64,000 nucleotides of DNA from Unio delphinus (lineage: Eukaryota; Mollusca; Bivalvia; Unionida; Unionidae). A program made the position numbers and the translations under genes. How positions within the stretch are numbered: position 1 is the first letter of the stretch; each line of letters opens with the position of its first letter. This document shows, in pieces, positions 11,183-24,572 of the stretch. The notes under the pieces were generated by a model. That model saw only the letters and a list, made by a program, of their open reading frames with translations, was not told the DNA's origin and searched no databases. Where the stretch lies: assembly GCA_029339505.1 (NCBI GenBank), contig JAQISU010000096.1, forward strand, positions 5,503,501-5,567,500, read 5' to 3'.

Positions 11183-11753
11183 TGACAATTTATGCTTCAT
11201 AAACGTAACGGAAATTTCTTGACCCACTTATGAATTACATGCAATTTTAACACATTTCATGACTGTTCTGCGATTGAATGCATGAAGTATCCGTTTTAAA
11301 TAAATTTTAAGACTGCTGATGTAATATGTATCTTTAGTAAACGTCAATTTTGGTTTTAATTTCCTTTTGATAACGAATAAGCAGCCGATAAAATAATATA
11401 ACAATATTGTAAAACTGGAAATCACAATGTCGGTACAATGTTTATAACATGATTATACTTTCATGAAAAAAATAAAGAAACAAGTCAATAGCCAACTAAT
11501 TATTGGTAGAAGAATAAAAAAAACTTGTAATTTTACGTGTTCTTGATATTTATATTACCTGTAAACGTTTAATAGGAGAAAAAAAAAATTACACGCTCTT
11601 CGATGTATAAATGCTTACCGATCATGGCTTAACTAGCAGACGATATATTCAGCCCTATTTACCTGGACGATGGTCAAGCTGGCAGTTTTTTTTTTTTTTT
11701 TACCACAGGGGCTCTTATCATTGCTCACAAATTAATATATTTATGACTAAATT
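11183..11753. other. Unit region, no gene seen
   Basis: AT-rich stretch with several A or T runs, including a T run near 11687-11701, and nothing I can assign. Equivalents are 23726-24296 and 36302-36872. Confidence 0.35.
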
Positions 11754-12029
11754 GTGATCAAAGACATGAGTCACCGTGTCATGGTCCGCCCCTCTGTCTG
11801 CCGACCCCTTGTTCGCTGCAGACCCGTTGGTCCCGAAGATTTGGTCCCTCACTACGAACAAGCAACTACCTTCCGAGCCACAGTCATCGCAGACACCAGC
11901 CAACAGGTTTTCATTGTAACGACTTTGCATCAAGGATACGGCACTGGTCAAACCACTCGTTATATTACCTACGTACAATTCTCTCAGCTGAACTCCGACC
12001 AGCATTTCAACGACAATAGGACTCTTTAG
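11754..12029 (+). other. Possible discoidin (F5/8 type C)-like exon remnant, copy 1
   Basis: A GC-richer, open 91-residue stretch. Its second half (QQVFIVTTLHQGYG, then RYITYVQFS and HF) resembles the F5/8 type C pattern in which a valine-threonine strand leads to a QG turn and then a YVTSF-like strand with a serine/aspartate turn. A CTGCAG preceded by pyrimidines near 11816-11821 could be a splice acceptor. The upstream residues do not match the domain, the opposite strand is open too, and no other exon is seen. It could equally be unrelated low-copy DNA. Confidence 0.3.
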
Positions 12030-12551
12030 GAATGACAGTGCCATTGCAGTATATTAACACGCTACAGCTTGTAAGGTGTTACCCGGCACTGTGTTACAAT
12101 AGTTGATTAAAGACTACTGAGTGGTGCTTCCATTTCCGGGTCTATGAAAACAGCTCTTGACCAATTTCCTACTTCGCCTATGGACTTCCAACACACTGCT
12201 TTCACAACCATAATAAAAGAGGTTTCAAAATAAAGGATGACATCTTCATAATCAATCCGTCAAATATTTCACATTCAATGGCACAGCCAAACAATTAAAT
12301 TTATTACTACTTGGCTCCACACCTTATCGGAAACATTTTGTTGTGTCTGACCATAGTTATATTCACAACCCTATTTACATATCCAAATTCAGAGAGATGA
12401 AAATACGACTAACGACGTGTCGTACATGACGCGTTTTTTCTCTCAGACAAATGCCATGTAACACGTTACGCGTACGCGCAAGTAAAGTTACATAGTGGAC
12501 ATTTCATCGCAACTAGTGCGAAATTATTAGAATAACCAGGTCCATATATGA
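12030..12551. other. Unit region before the next copy, no gene seen
   Basis: No gene recognised. A CpG-containing patch (ACGACGTGTCGTACATGACG, near 12412-12432) and ACGCGTACGCGCA near 12467 stand out in AT-rich DNA. Equivalents are 24573-25094 and 37149-37670. Confidence 0.35.
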
Positions 12552-13935
12552 ATCTGTATTATTAAAAACATCTTTCACAAGTATTAAGTACATTAACATT
12601 TTTCATAATTTAATACACGCAACATTTAATAGAATTGGAATCGTTCCTTAAGTTATAAAATGGTTATCGTGAAAATAGACTTTATAATATCTAATAAAAT
12701 GGTGATAGATGGCATAGGCCTCACTATCTGTTTATTTTAGAATAATAAATGTAACATAAAACATCATACATTTTTATCACATAATACGGATAACGAAAGA
12801 AAATGCAATTGTATACTTCACATACCTCAACAGCTGAACTTGCTTCCGTAAAGTAAAACAGCTTCTGGATAGAATTTGCATTGTGGCATTATTGTCTGTC
12901 TTTTTTTTGGGGGGGGGGGGGCACCAGACAGATGCCCCCTCTCCCTATTGAAAAAACTAATAAAAAAGTTTATGTGTATGTGTGTTCCCCCGATATGTAG
13001 TTGGGTGTTTTTTTTTAATGAAATTTCATTTAATTTAACCTAACCTTAATTTTTTCCCATCGGGATTATATAATAATAGGAAGATATTTTTTGTCCTTAG
13101 TGTTTTTCTATGACATTCCCACCCGAGCACAAGGGCCCATCATGGGTGTATGTCTCATACTTCAAAGTTAACCCTGGCTAGGGGTTTCCTGTATCCTGTG
13201 TTTGCTATTTGTGTTGTGCTATATGTGTGTTGCTATATGTATTCATATGAATACTGTATTATTTTGTAAGGATAGCCATACTTTGTCAATTTTCCCAGTT
13301 TTCTAACCATATAATTACCTCTAAACGGTAATTATTCCAATATATCTTTTTTTTTATTTCATTTAGTTAATATATTTTTTATTAATTTTGAATTTTGTAC
13401 AAACCATGGTGTCTTAATTTTAATTTAATTTGGTTAAAACCAAACTATTGTTTTACTGTTTGTGATATTATGTTCCATGTTTTGTAATTTCCTTATTTAT
13501 ATACTAGATCACTTTGATCGAAATGGGATTCGTGCAATTTCTTTATTCTTTTTACACTTCACCCTTCTCGATACTATTTGTGATCTTTATTTATTTATCA
13601 TTAAGTCCTTATTTTTTTCCAAAAGATTATTTTATATTTCCCTTTAAACGGGCTTTCTGTGTAGACTTGCACAATCTCCACAGAGTAAAAACATTTTCCA
13701 CCAGTGATTTTGTATGATAGCATGCTTTTTTTCAAGAAAAGGAAAAGAAATAGAAAGGAAACAGATCTGAACTAAAGAGCCTATCTAATCCGTTAGTTGT
13801 TTTGTAGTGTATATGTCTCAGGTGAGTTTTATTCCAAACTCTTTCACGGGCCTGTCCACTTCGCGTAGCGCCATGTGATATAGCCCCGTGCTCTCATTGC
13901 TCGTACTTTCTCCTCCTGAGTTCCCTGAACCCTCC

Positions 13936-14487
13936 TTATCTAACATTTTCTCTATAATTTTGAAATGGACCGCATGCTATCATATACTTAATAATAAAGC
14001 TCGATATTTCTTCTAAAATTTTCCTTGTAAATATGCCATCTAGGTATAAAAGCTGTATATTGTCATATATTTGTTTTCGTATAATATTTGTGACAATTTT
14101 GTTTCTATCATTTAAAGTTATTAGACATTCAGTGATAATATGTTTTTTGGTAAAAAAGAAGTTTTTGCAAAGTGGACATTTTGGCAACACTACGATCATA
14201 CGCCGTCGCACTGCTATTTCCCCTGTCAACCATGCATCATGCATGTATTTGAACAAGGTACTTTGTATTTTAAGGGATCTGAGTTTGACCCAGTTTCCCC
14301 ATGCCCTATCCCAGTTAATATTTATGTGTTTTTGCTCTACCTTGTTTTTGTCCTTATTTATTGTGTTTTGTACTAGCCATATGTATGTGCCTTTTGTATC
14401 AGTGTCCCAGAATTCTTTAAAATCTCTATATTTAAATAATAAATCTTTTATTGATCTTAATTTCCTTGGCACTTCTAATAATTTAAT
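13936..14487 (-). pseudogene. LINE ORF2 C-terminal fragment, copy 2
   Basis: Identical in sequence to the copy-1 fragment, with the CPLC...H...C zinc motif, and separated from ORF2 by the same in-frame TAA. Confidence 0.7.
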
Positions 14488-17178
14488 TTATTTATTATTC
14501 CTATATATGTCGTTTCTCTGCTTCATAGAGAAACCGAAATAATATATATAAAGCCCTTGCCAAGCTATTTTGGGCTCAACTTTAATCTCCTTAAATCTAT
14601 TTAAAATGTTGGTGTATTTGATTAGGATGGGGTGGGGGAGACCTAGACCTCCCCTCTTCCCCTCTCTGTATAGAGTATCTTTGTTTGTGTAATGTGTTTT
14701 AAAAGCCCATAAGTATTTAATAATATCGTTATCTATTTCTTTTAGTGTTGCATTTTTTATGTCTACTGTTTTTAATTTGTAATTTAAGTGCACATACATA
14801 TAGTTTTTTGCAGCTTGTGCTCGTTCCATTAAGCATAGTGGCAGTGGTGCCCAGATTGTCAAATTTTTCTTAATACTTTCTTTGATTTCTTTTAAATTGT
14901 TCTTAAGTTCGTCCTTCCCAAAATTTACCCCTAATGTTTTTATATTATCTTTAATAAGAGGAGCAGGCAGACCATGTTTCTTACCTCTCCAGTTTCCTAT
15001 TAATAAAATTTCCGTTTTATCAGGATTTATCTTAGATCCTGAAACTTTTCCAAATTTGTCAAATTCCTTTATTAGTTCAATATAGGATTTTCCATCTTGA
15101 ATAAAGTTCGTGCAATCATCAGCATGTTGTAGCATCTTAAGTTCTTCTTTGATGTTTGGAACTTTAATCCCTACAATATTTTGGTTATTTCTTACTTTGA
15201 TACTTAGAATTTCTATTGCTATTACATATAATAGCATCGATAGTGGGCAACCTTGCCGCACTGATCTTTGAATTTCAAATTTTTCCGTTTTTGCTCCATT
15301 TACCTGTACAATCGAGTTAATATCATTATACAGAATTTTAGTCCAATTTTGGAAATTTGCTCCAAATCCAAATTTTTCTAGTGTCTTATATATATAGTTT
15401 TGTTCAATTCTATCAAAGGCTTTTTCCTGATCAAGTAGTACCATAGCACTAGTATTACCAGTTATATTGATATGATCAATTATAGTCTTAATGTTTAAAA
15501 TGTTATTTTGTATGTTTCTTCCTTTTGGCCCACTTGTTTGATTTATATTTATAATTGGGTCAAGACACTTTTTGACCCTTTCCGATAAAATTTTGCTAAT
15601 AATTTTATAGTCAACATTAAGGAGTGAGATGGGTCTCCAGTTCTTTATTTCATCCCTATTACCCTTTCCCTTATATATTATTGTTATCATACCCTCCCTC
15701 ATTGTGTTAGTCATTTTGCTATTCCTAAGTGCAATATTATTGTATAACCATTCTAAAATTGGCGACAACTCTCTACAGAATTTTTGGTAGAACTCCGCAG
15801 AAAGTCCATCTCTCCCTGGTGATTTATTCTTACCTAATTTCCCTATTGTCTCTATTATTTCGTCTTGTGATATAAATTCCTCACATTTGTCTCTATGTTC
15901 TGAGGTAATTTTTTCACAATTTGTCTCTCGTAAGTATGTTTCTATATCTTCGTCTGCTATTCTCTGTGAAGTATATAGGTCCTTATAGTAATTCCGTATG
16001 TAATCTAGTATTTGAGTTTTGTCTTCTAGTATTTCCCTTCCCGTGTTTAGACTTTCTAATGTTTTTTCTCCCCCCCTTCTTAATTCCTCCCTTTTATATA
16101 AGCCCCCTGCAGTTTCATATAGTTTGGTAAATCTACCTGCTTTTATTTCCCTCCCTTTATAATAATCAAGTTTTAATTTCTCTAATCTTAATACTATTGT
16201 TTCTTTTGTGTTCTGTGTTGTTGTTGTGTTTATTAAATTTTCCATAGCTTCTGTTTCTAATTTAAAGTTTTTAGCCCTTAATTTCGAATGTTTAATTGCT
16301 ATTTTTTTGAATTTAACTTTTAATTTATCCCATTCTGCCATAATATCATTATTCCCTTGAGTTTTAAAATCTTCTATTTCCATTTTTATTTCTTCTATGA
16401 ATTCCCCTATATTTAATAATTTAGTATTTAATTTCCATGACCCACGTCCCCATTTAGTTCTCTTAGATATCCCTACTTCTAAATAAATTAATTTATGGTC
16501 CGAAACTTGATAATTTGATATCCCTGATTTTATGTATTTATTTGTTCCAAAACATGTGCCCCAAAAAGTATCTATTCTACTTACTATATCCCCTCTTTTA
16601 TAAGTATATTCCACCCTTAGTAAATTTAAACGTCTATATATGTCAACCAAATCTAAGGATTCCATAATAAGTTCCATGATGTCCATTATTTCTAAGTCTG
16701 TTCTTATTATTTTTTCCATTCGGTCTATGTCATATCTTACCCAATTAAAATCCCCACCTATGATCAAATTTTCCCCTATATAGTTGTTCAAGTACTCCCT
16801 AAATCCTGTTGCAAAGGCTCGTTTCATATTACGAGAGGCTGGCATATATATATTTAAAAAATGACAATTATCTATTTTTAAATGAATGAGTCTACCCTTA
16901 AAAAAAACCCCTTCCTCTATTCTTTCCCATTTCATCCCTACTTTATTTTTAATCATAATCGCAATCCCACCTCCTTTATCCCTCCCTATATAGTCATTTT
17001 GAATTATAATGCAATCCAGCTTTCTTTCAAGTTGTTCTTTTAATTTGTCTGTTAGTCCGTTATGTGTCTCTTGGATAAACAGTAAATCAAAATCCCCTAT
17101 TTGTATTAACTTATTAACCTTTTCTTGGTTTAATCCATTAACATTAATTGACAGAACACGGAAGTTTTGTTCTTCCAT
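14488..17178 (-). CDS. LINE ORF2, copy 2
   Basis: 896 residues, identical to copy 1 at protein level. Endonuclease and reverse transcriptase motifs (GGDFNWV, LLDQEKAFDR, HADD) are intact; the C-terminal zinc domain is lost to the shared stop codon. Confidence 0.9.
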   Translation of the reverse strand: MEEQNFRVLSINVNGLNQEKVNKLIQIGDFDLLFIQETHNGLTDKLKEQLERKLDCIIIQNDYIGRDKGGGIAIMIKNKVGMKWERIEEGVFFKGRLIHLKIDNCHFLNIYMPASRNMKRAFATGFREYLNNYIGENLIIGGDFNWVRYDIDRMEKIIRTDLEIMDIMELIMESLDLVDIYRRLNLLRVEYTYKRGDIVSRIDTFWGTCFGTNKYIKSGISNYQVSDHKLIYLEVGISKRTKWGRGSWKLNTKLLNIGEFIEEIKMEIEDFKTQGNNDIMAEWDKLKVKFKKIAIKHSKLRAKNFKLETEAMENLINTTTTQNTKETIVLRLEKLKLDYYKGREIKAGRFTKLYETAGGLYKREELRRGGEKTLESLNTGREILEDKTQILDYIRNYYKDLYTSQRIADEDIETYLRETNCEKITSEHRDKCEEFISQDEIIETIGKLGKNKSPGRDGLSAEFYQKFCRELSPILEWLYNNIALRNSKMTNTMREGMITIIYKGKGNRDEIKNWRPISLLNVDYKIISKILSERVKKCLDPIININQTSGPKGRNIQNNILNIKTIIDHINITGNTSAMVLLDQEKAFDRIEQNYIYKTLEKFGFGANFQNWTKILYNDINSIVQVNGAKTEKFEIQRSVRQGCPLSMLLYVIAIEILSIKVRNNQNIVGIKVPNIKEELKMLQHADDCTNFIQDGKSYIELIKEFDKFGKVSGSKINPDKTEILLIGNWRGKKHGLPAPLIKDNIKTLGVNFGKDELKNNLKEIKESIKKNLTIWAPLPLCLMERAQAAKNYMYVHLNYKLKTVDIKNATLKEIDNDIIKYLWAFKTHYTNKDTLYREGKRGGLGLPHPILIKYTNILNRFKEIKVEPKIAWQGLYIYYFGFSMKQRNDIYRNNK

Positions 17179-17250
17179 TTCTGGTTTTTCCTCCCAGGTG
17201 GCCGCTACTTTTTTAGTGGTTATGTTTTATTGGTTATTGTTTATAATTTA

Positions 17251-18535
17251 TTAATGAATTGTATCTTCCCCTTGTTGAGGGGACCCTGGGTCATTGTTCT
17301 CAGCTTGGGTTTCACTACTGGGTAATTCAAAATCACTGGTGACATTAAGTGAAAAAAGGGTATTCTTAAACATATCATTCTCATTCTCAGTTTCAGTTTC
17401 CAAAGTTGTATTTATGATATCCATGCTAAAGTTGTTGTTTGGTTCCTGAGATGAATCTAAACTAGATTTCTCAGGTTGAGACTCAATTTCTGATTGGTTT
17501 GGATTGGGTGTTTCATGCGATCTTTTGTCTTGAGGAGATGTGGGTATGTTCCCTGTTCCCTCAACAGATGGAAGCGTTTTTTCAAGCTCCTCTGAGGAAG
17601 AAGACAGGCTTGCAGCCTTTCTCTTCTTATTCTGTTTTTGGGGATTCTTGATGGGAGTGGACGTTCTGGGGGGGGGGGGGTTCATTCCCCTCATGGAAGG
17701 ACCTTTCCACCTCCTCATTAATCAAGACTTCAAAGGGATTTTCTGATGTAAATGTTGGAGGAATTTGCTTAGTTTTTACTTCCTTTCTACTACCCACCGT
17801 GACCCACTGATTTGTTGGAGCAATTTCTACATTTGGGGCTATATTGTCAGTAGATGGACTATTTGTCCCTATATTTCTATTGCAAGCCCATGGACCATGG
17901 CCTTTGTCCCCACATCTACTACATTTTCTGTCCTTCTCACAGTTTCTATACCATGAGCGGACTCGGAAGCCTAGCACATAAAAGAAAGGGGGTATTTTAA
18001 TCTCCTGACCCTTTTCCATACGGATTATTCTGACCGCGGATGTTATTCCCTCAAAGCCCCATGAATCTCCTAGTTTATAGCCCTTGCTATTTACCCCAAA
18101 TCTCTCATGTATTTTCATCTCTAGCTCCACAGTATCTATATAAAATGGGAGCCCATGAAAATGCACTTCCATCATCTTTGGTCCCAATTCACGTTCAATT
18201 GGCGGAGCCTCATGAACAAACATCTCAATTCCCCTTACCATAAATGAGTCTACTGTCAAGATGGGGGTCACTTTATCCCTTGGATATAACATAAAACGCT
18301 TGGGCCCGGCATTTTGGAGCGCTACGATTTTTGTCATATCCACTGACATTGCTTTCAATGCTGCCAAAATTTCCAACTGCTTGGGTGTCTCATCAGAGCT
18401 TGAAACAAGCAATTGGCAACCCTTAGGGTGATGTGCCTGTAGGATATTGTCCACCACAGTACAGTGGTAATAAAGATTGAGACGGGACCTACTCCCCTTG
18501 GGATAAGAAGGATTTCTTCCATTCAACTCTTCCAT
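17251..18535 (-). pseudogene. LINE ORF1, frame-broken, copy 2
   Basis: Same zinc-knuckle ORF1 with the same 13-G tract (about 17668-17680) and the same switch between frames; start taken at 18535. The first frame stops at 17627, and the acidic tail frame runs from 17718 to 17251. Confidence 0.7.
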
Positions 18536-20641
18536 TCCAAAGATAATTGTAAAATGAAAATACAAAACTACAAAAAAAAAGCAAAAAGCTGCAGTGATAC
18601 TAATGAAAATGTAACAAAAGTGATAATAAAGAAAAAGAACCTGTTAACAACAGATCCTTGAAAAGATATATCCAAAAACACAAACGTATAATCCTCTCCA
18701 ATTTGCACTACAGATTTCCTTTACACCAGCCGCTTGCTGACAAAACCCTTAGTAATGCCGATAATTGCCGATAATTAATGCAATTTAAAATGTGCAAATT
18801 TAATTCAGTATTAAATATGCAGATTTGATTCACGACCAAGACCGTGCATGAATCACTTGATAATATGCATCCATTTGTGATTGAAACTACTAAATAAAAA
18901 GTGAGAAAATTATTTAGAGTATTTTCTTGTTACGAGTTTCTGAAGCATGATAATGAAACTAAAGTTATTAGCCTTAATAGCTTTCGTTGCATAGGGCAGT
19001 CAAAAGGAAATCTGGTAAAACAATTCGATTGGAGCATAATTTCACATTAGCATATTGACAACGAAACAGACATTTATAATATATTTTTAATGAATTTTTT
19101 TTTATCATGAACTCTTAACAATGCGGTTTTACAATATCAGGAGAGAGAAGAGCTCGGGCTCTCTTAAAAGGCTTCACTCATAACTAGATATGGCCACATC
19201 GTGGGGATATTTGAAAATGTACAAAAGGTCCAGGGATGCTGTAATGATACGAGTCTTATTAGAGTTCCGACGAAACTTTGTTTTTTGAAATACTCAATTT
19301 ATCAAATTACATTCAGTCTATATGAACTTAAATTACAGATACAGATGTACATATAAAACTACGATATTCCATCACTTACCAGCATCATATTTCTATGATT
19401 TCTGCCTTTTAGAATACAATACAATTAAATATCGAATAAATTCACGATAGCTCAAGAATCTAAAATTCAATATTTCAGACTAATAACGCAACAATTTAGT
19501 AGAATTATATTTTACTGAATTTAATCTAAACATCCAACATATTAATCTCTTAATCATATAAGGGTATTTTATTTCTAAAACTTAACTATTATTGAGTATC
19601 AAGTTGGTAGCGAACGTATTTTAGTATAAGCATGAATACAATTTCAATTAAATATAAGATCTACAATTTTCCCAATACTTTATATTAAAGAATAGTAAAG
19701 AAATATTAAAATAATCAAAGGTTAAATTAACATCTAAACACTAAAAATAATTATACTATATTGAATTTGTGCGCAGACGACATCTTGCCTGTAATGATAC
19801 AAATCTTGCCTGTAATGATACAAATCTCATTTGACTTCCGACGAAACGGGCTGGCTCGTTCTAATATCATTGCTTTTTATAGTCTTAGGACGTGGCCAAA
19901 TATGGTCATATGCTCTTATGTTTCGCCAGAATCTGAGGTTTTATCACATCTTACAGACTATCGACTGGGTCTACATACTTGATTGGACAGTCAATTTGCT
20001 ACATCAGCCTTCTTATTTAATGAGAGGTTACTTTTGCTGACCATTATCCAAGTGAATTCCTTCTTCAATTACCCGAAGGTTTTAGTGCTTAATTTGCACT
20101 GCTGGTATCAACTAACTGAAACACATTTATGTAAATGCAAAAAATCTGGATATTACTACTTCAATTACAACATGCCGAGTCTTCTATTTATATGTAGCAA
20201 ATTTTACTTGTTGAATAACCAACATATGTAGTTACAAAATGTCTAGCAGGCATTCAAGATTGTTTTACTGAATACCTTAAACAAAGTAACTGTTCGTAAA
20301 GTAACCCCGTTTGTCTAACACTATCTTGATAAACCACTCCAGTGCTAGAGTTTTGCTTTAGTTCATAAGGGCCTACTCTTTATTATAATAGTATACAGTT
20401 ATGATATAGTATATAGTTATGATATAGTATATAGTTATGATATATAAATTAATCTAAATATATTTTAATAGAAAATTAACTTTCAACAATTGCTACAAAA
20501 TTAATTTTAATACAAATTATATAAAATTTAAATCTTATTTTATTAAAAATTCTGTCCTAACAAGTTCAATAAAACAACACCACCTCTCAGATTTAAAACA
20601 ACGTCTTAATATTCAGGACCTATCTGAATATTATTAGCATT

Positions 20642-20914
20642 ATGCACATGATCTGGTGTCATGCTTCAGGCTGGGCACTGTTTTTCAGGAATATAATAAT
20701 GAAAATTAAATGTCTGCTATGTGACATCTTGGAAGAATTTAGGAATGCATGTATTTGCAACTATATGTTAGATTCAGAACACTTTTACAAACCTAGCACT
20801 TTCAACGGTGAACAAACCAGCATCCGATCAGAATTGTTTAAAAGTCAAAACTATTCGTTTTCGATGGACAAAGAAGTTTATATGTTAATAAATGAATTAT
20901 TAAAAAATTATAAA
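20642..20914 (+). pseudogene. Decayed polymerase-B fragment, copy 2
   Basis: Identical to the copy-1 fragment, carried in the second tandem unit. Confidence 0.45.
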
Positions 20915-22623
20915 TGAAATGAAGAAAGATTGCTTCTTGAATCACATGGAACGTTAGGAGAAATTTACTTTGGACCAAAAGCATTGCGATATACAGGATC
21001 AAAACTATCTACGTGTATGTTGATAAATTGGGCGAAACTGCACTGCGCCACGTGTACAACAAATTTAAATACATGTAGTTAAATACTAAATTGTCAAACA
21101 TGTATTAATGTTACAATATTCGGATGATAAAACAGTTTAACAACAAAAATAGCAAAGCAGGACAGTGAACTTCAAAGTTATTGTAAAATAACTAAGGAAA
21201 TCGTTCATGTCAAGGGGTATGAATCCAACAACACAGCTGTAATTGTGCCAACTCTTCGAATTTAGCATACGTTACCTTGTAAATAGTTTTGGCCAAACAC
21301 CATCGTAGACGACATGGAACATTATTGACAAGGTTCGCCAAACCAGTTTTGAACAAATCACAAAACTATTTTTGGATTTACAAATTACAGTCAAGGTGTT
21401 ATCGGAAATGAAATGAAAAAGCAAACGTTTTCCAATGGAATAGAGTGCCAATTCTACATCCCATAAATTGTGTTTTTAAAAAAAACAGAAGTTGGATTAA
21501 TCTTACTTTTAATTACCAATTTGTTTACATGAACAAGGTGAAACGCGTGCAAAGGAGGTACTGAGGGAATAAATAAATCTTGCTTTGTAGAAAGACGCTT
21601 AACAATAACAGTTCTTTACTCAGATAGCAGAAAACAATAACTGCGAGGACACGCTGAACTTGGAAAAAAATATTAGAAAGGAGATGCATATAGAGTGCCG
21701 TTGGTCAAAATGATTACAAAGCTGGTGAACTGACCTCTATTGATGCTTTGATTTTATAAACCTCTGCCTTCAAAGATGCATGTAAAAAAAAAAAAAGGAT
21801 GGCCTTTACGGTTATAGACGGTATTAATAGCAAACATTGATACAAGTCATTTATTTCCTCTGCAAAAGTCCCATATGTAATGTTAGAGCTTGAAGTAGCA
21901 TGATCAGAAAGCGGGGGTCTTGTTTTTAGAGTCTTTGTTCCTAAACGTGTTTGCGAAACATCTTACATACCACCCCTCAAAATGCTTACGATATTAAACG
22001 CTTCCAGGTAACAATTTATCTTGTCCTTTTTCTTGGCTCTACTTTTAACAGTTTGAGAATCTTTATCTACATGGTTTTAAAAGCCTTTTTTCATTAAAGA
22101 TATTCATGAGCAAGTTTGTCAGTCCACAGCGGCGCACATGATGACATGGCTTATATAGATGGAATAAACTTAAAGAGATTTCAGAAATGTATTAGCTTAC
22201 TAACCTACCAAACCATAGCACAGCTTTATTGGTATGTAAACAATGAATCAATGCACCACTTTTGATAGAAATAAAAAAAACTTTTGTAGAATACAGTCTC
22301 AACTTGCTACGATTTTGTTCTAATTAGTGCAATTTAAAACTTGCCTTAAAAGTAAATTTCCAAAATGGCTACAAAATTCTTTGTAATAAAACATTGGCTA
22401 CATTCCATAAGCCTAGCATGTGCCGTCTGTTGTGCTTATCAATTACCATTAAATGACTGGCATGACATGATGCATGCTAGTTTTATTCAATTTAACCCTC
22501 TTTCTTGTTCACTATGGAAACCAGTAAAATGCCAAGTGTTCTTAGTTTTAATAAATTTATTATGTCATTTTTGGAACTTTTGCATCTTCTATTCAAATAA
22601 GCATGATAAATGCTACCTTCTGC

Positions 22624-22774
22624 CAGCGCCGGATTAAGCACCGTGGAGGCCCATAGGCAGTCAAACTTTTGGGGCCCCAGACCCACGGTCTCATGGGGGC
22701 CCCTGATGGGGCCCATAAAAGTCGCGGGGCCCATAGGCAGTTGCCTACTCTGCCTAATGGGTAATCCGGGACTG
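22624..22774. mobile_element. hAT-type MITE, copy 2
   Basis: Same insertion as copy 1, with the same CCTTCTGC flanks. Confidence 0.9.
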
Positions 22775-23471
22775 CCTTCTGCGCATTAGATTCTACCCAG
22801 TGCGCAAACATTTTCAGGCCCTGACATTATTTCCTTTTTAAATACATACTATATTTAGAAAATTCCATTGTTCTTATTATTACAAGATAACATCTTTTTC
22901 CGAACTATTTCGTTCTAGATAAAACAGTTTTTGGAGAGTTTACTGGGAAACCCAATAACCCAAGCATTTTCGATGCACAACAAGCTGTTTTTCTTTTTAC
23001 ATTAGGAACCATGCCTTAATTGAATGAACGAAGGATAAATTGCTGTTTTCCCCTCATAATGCACACATACTTGTACGTAATTTTCAGGTCAGTTGCAATG
23101 CAATGCCTGCACTTACCCTACATCCCTATCAAATGCAATATTGCCTCGCAAATGCATTGATGTATTTTGTGGATGCACTGCAGATTCCAATTTAGGAACC
23201 ATGATAAATTAAATAAATATAACAAGTAATGAAGTATTGTTCTTTATGCATTAACGTTACATCTGCTTGCTCCTACTCGTTTTGTGTTAATTTTAAGCAT
23301 TTTTTTTTTTTTGCTTCTCTGGACGCAATCACCATATGGAAAAATTTGGAATAATGTTCACGCAAAGCATGTTTATCGTAAAATTCGGGACTAATTTGGA
23401 AAAGGCACAAAAGACAAATATCTTTGACCAGAAGAATCAGACAAGACTTATCATTTGCGTTCAATAATGTT

Positions 23472-23713
23472 GCTGTTTTTGTTGTAGGGTTTAACGCCAT
23501 TTTCAGCACAAGATGGGCTATACATGGCAGCAAATATCAATTATTGAGCACGATTCCGGGATAACCCCAGCAAGAATCACAGACCCACGAGAAACTTCTA
23601 TCAAGCTTTCTCGCATACCCACACTGGCCGAATCCGATACTCGAACCCACGCAGACAGGTGAGATGGCAGTGATTCGTAACGAAGAGCGCTTTAGACCAC
23701 TCTGGGCCCCTCG
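23472..23713 (-). mobile_element. tRNA-derived SINE, copy 2
   Basis: Same insertion and same 12-bp flanking repeat, carried in unit 2. Confidence 0.88.
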
Positions 23714-24296
23714 TTCAATAATGTTTGACAATTTATGCTTCATAAACGTAACGGAAATTTCTTGACCCACTTATGAATTACATGCAATTTTAACACATTT
23801 CATGACTGTTCTGCGATTGAATGCATGAAGTATCCGTTTTAAATAAATTTTAAGACTGCTGATGTAATATGTATCTTTAGTAAACGTCAATTTTGGTTTT
23901 AATTTCCTTTTGATAACGAATAAGCAGCCGATAAAATAATATAACAATATTGTAAAACTGGAAATCACAATGTCGGTACAATGTTTATAACATGATTATA
24001 CTTTCATGAAAAAAATAAAGAAACAAGTCAATAGCCAACTAATTATTGGTAGAAGAATAAAAAAAACTTGTAATTTTACGTGTTCTTGATATTTATATTA
24101 CCTGTAAACGTTTAATAGGAGAAAAAAAAAATTACACGCTCTTCGATGTATAAATGCTTACCGATCATGGCTTAACTAGCAGACGATATATTCAGCCCTA
24201 TTTACCTGGACGATGGTCAAGCTGGCAGTTTTTTTTTTTTTTTTACCACAGGGGCTCTTATCATTGCTCACAAATTAATATATTTATGACTAAATT

Positions 24297-24572
24297 GTGA
24301 TCAAAGACATGAGTCACCGTGTCATGGTCCGCCCCTCTGTCTGCCGACCCCTTGTTCGCTGCAGACCCGTTGGTCCCGAAGATTTGGTCCCTCACTACGA
24401 ACAAGCAACTACCTTCCGAGCCACAGTCATCGCAGACACCAGCCAACAGGTTTTCATTGTAACGACTTTGCATCAAGGATACGGCACTGGTCAAACCACT
24501 CGTTATATTACCTACGTACAATTCTCTCAGCTGAACTCCGACCAGCATTTCAACGACAATAGGACTCTTTAG
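24297..24572 (+). other. Possible discoidin-like exon remnant, copy 2
   Basis: Identical to the copy-1 stretch. Confidence 0.3.

Larger units (their letters stand above)
1..12551. repeat. 12.5-kb tandem unit, copy 1
   Basis: The sequence from base 1 recurs at 12552, 25095 and 37671. Copies differ mainly in homopolymer length and a few substitutions; for example base 571 is A here and G in copies 2 and 3. Each unit contains one LINE (about 5.8 kb) and about 6.7 kb of other DNA. The array probably continues to the left of the window, so the unit phase chosen here is arbitrary. Confidence 0.95.
12901..18723 (-). mobile_element. L1/Tx1-like LINE, copy 2
   Basis: The same LINE insertion as in copy 1, carried by the second tandem unit rather than inserted independently: its flanks and defects are identical. 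The 5' boundary is estimated. Confidence 0.85.

Noticed and set aside
10994..11227. Minus-strand 77-residue frame (and its copies)
   Set aside because: It is translation of the SINE; the same reading appears in the unrelated SINE copy at 55859-56122.
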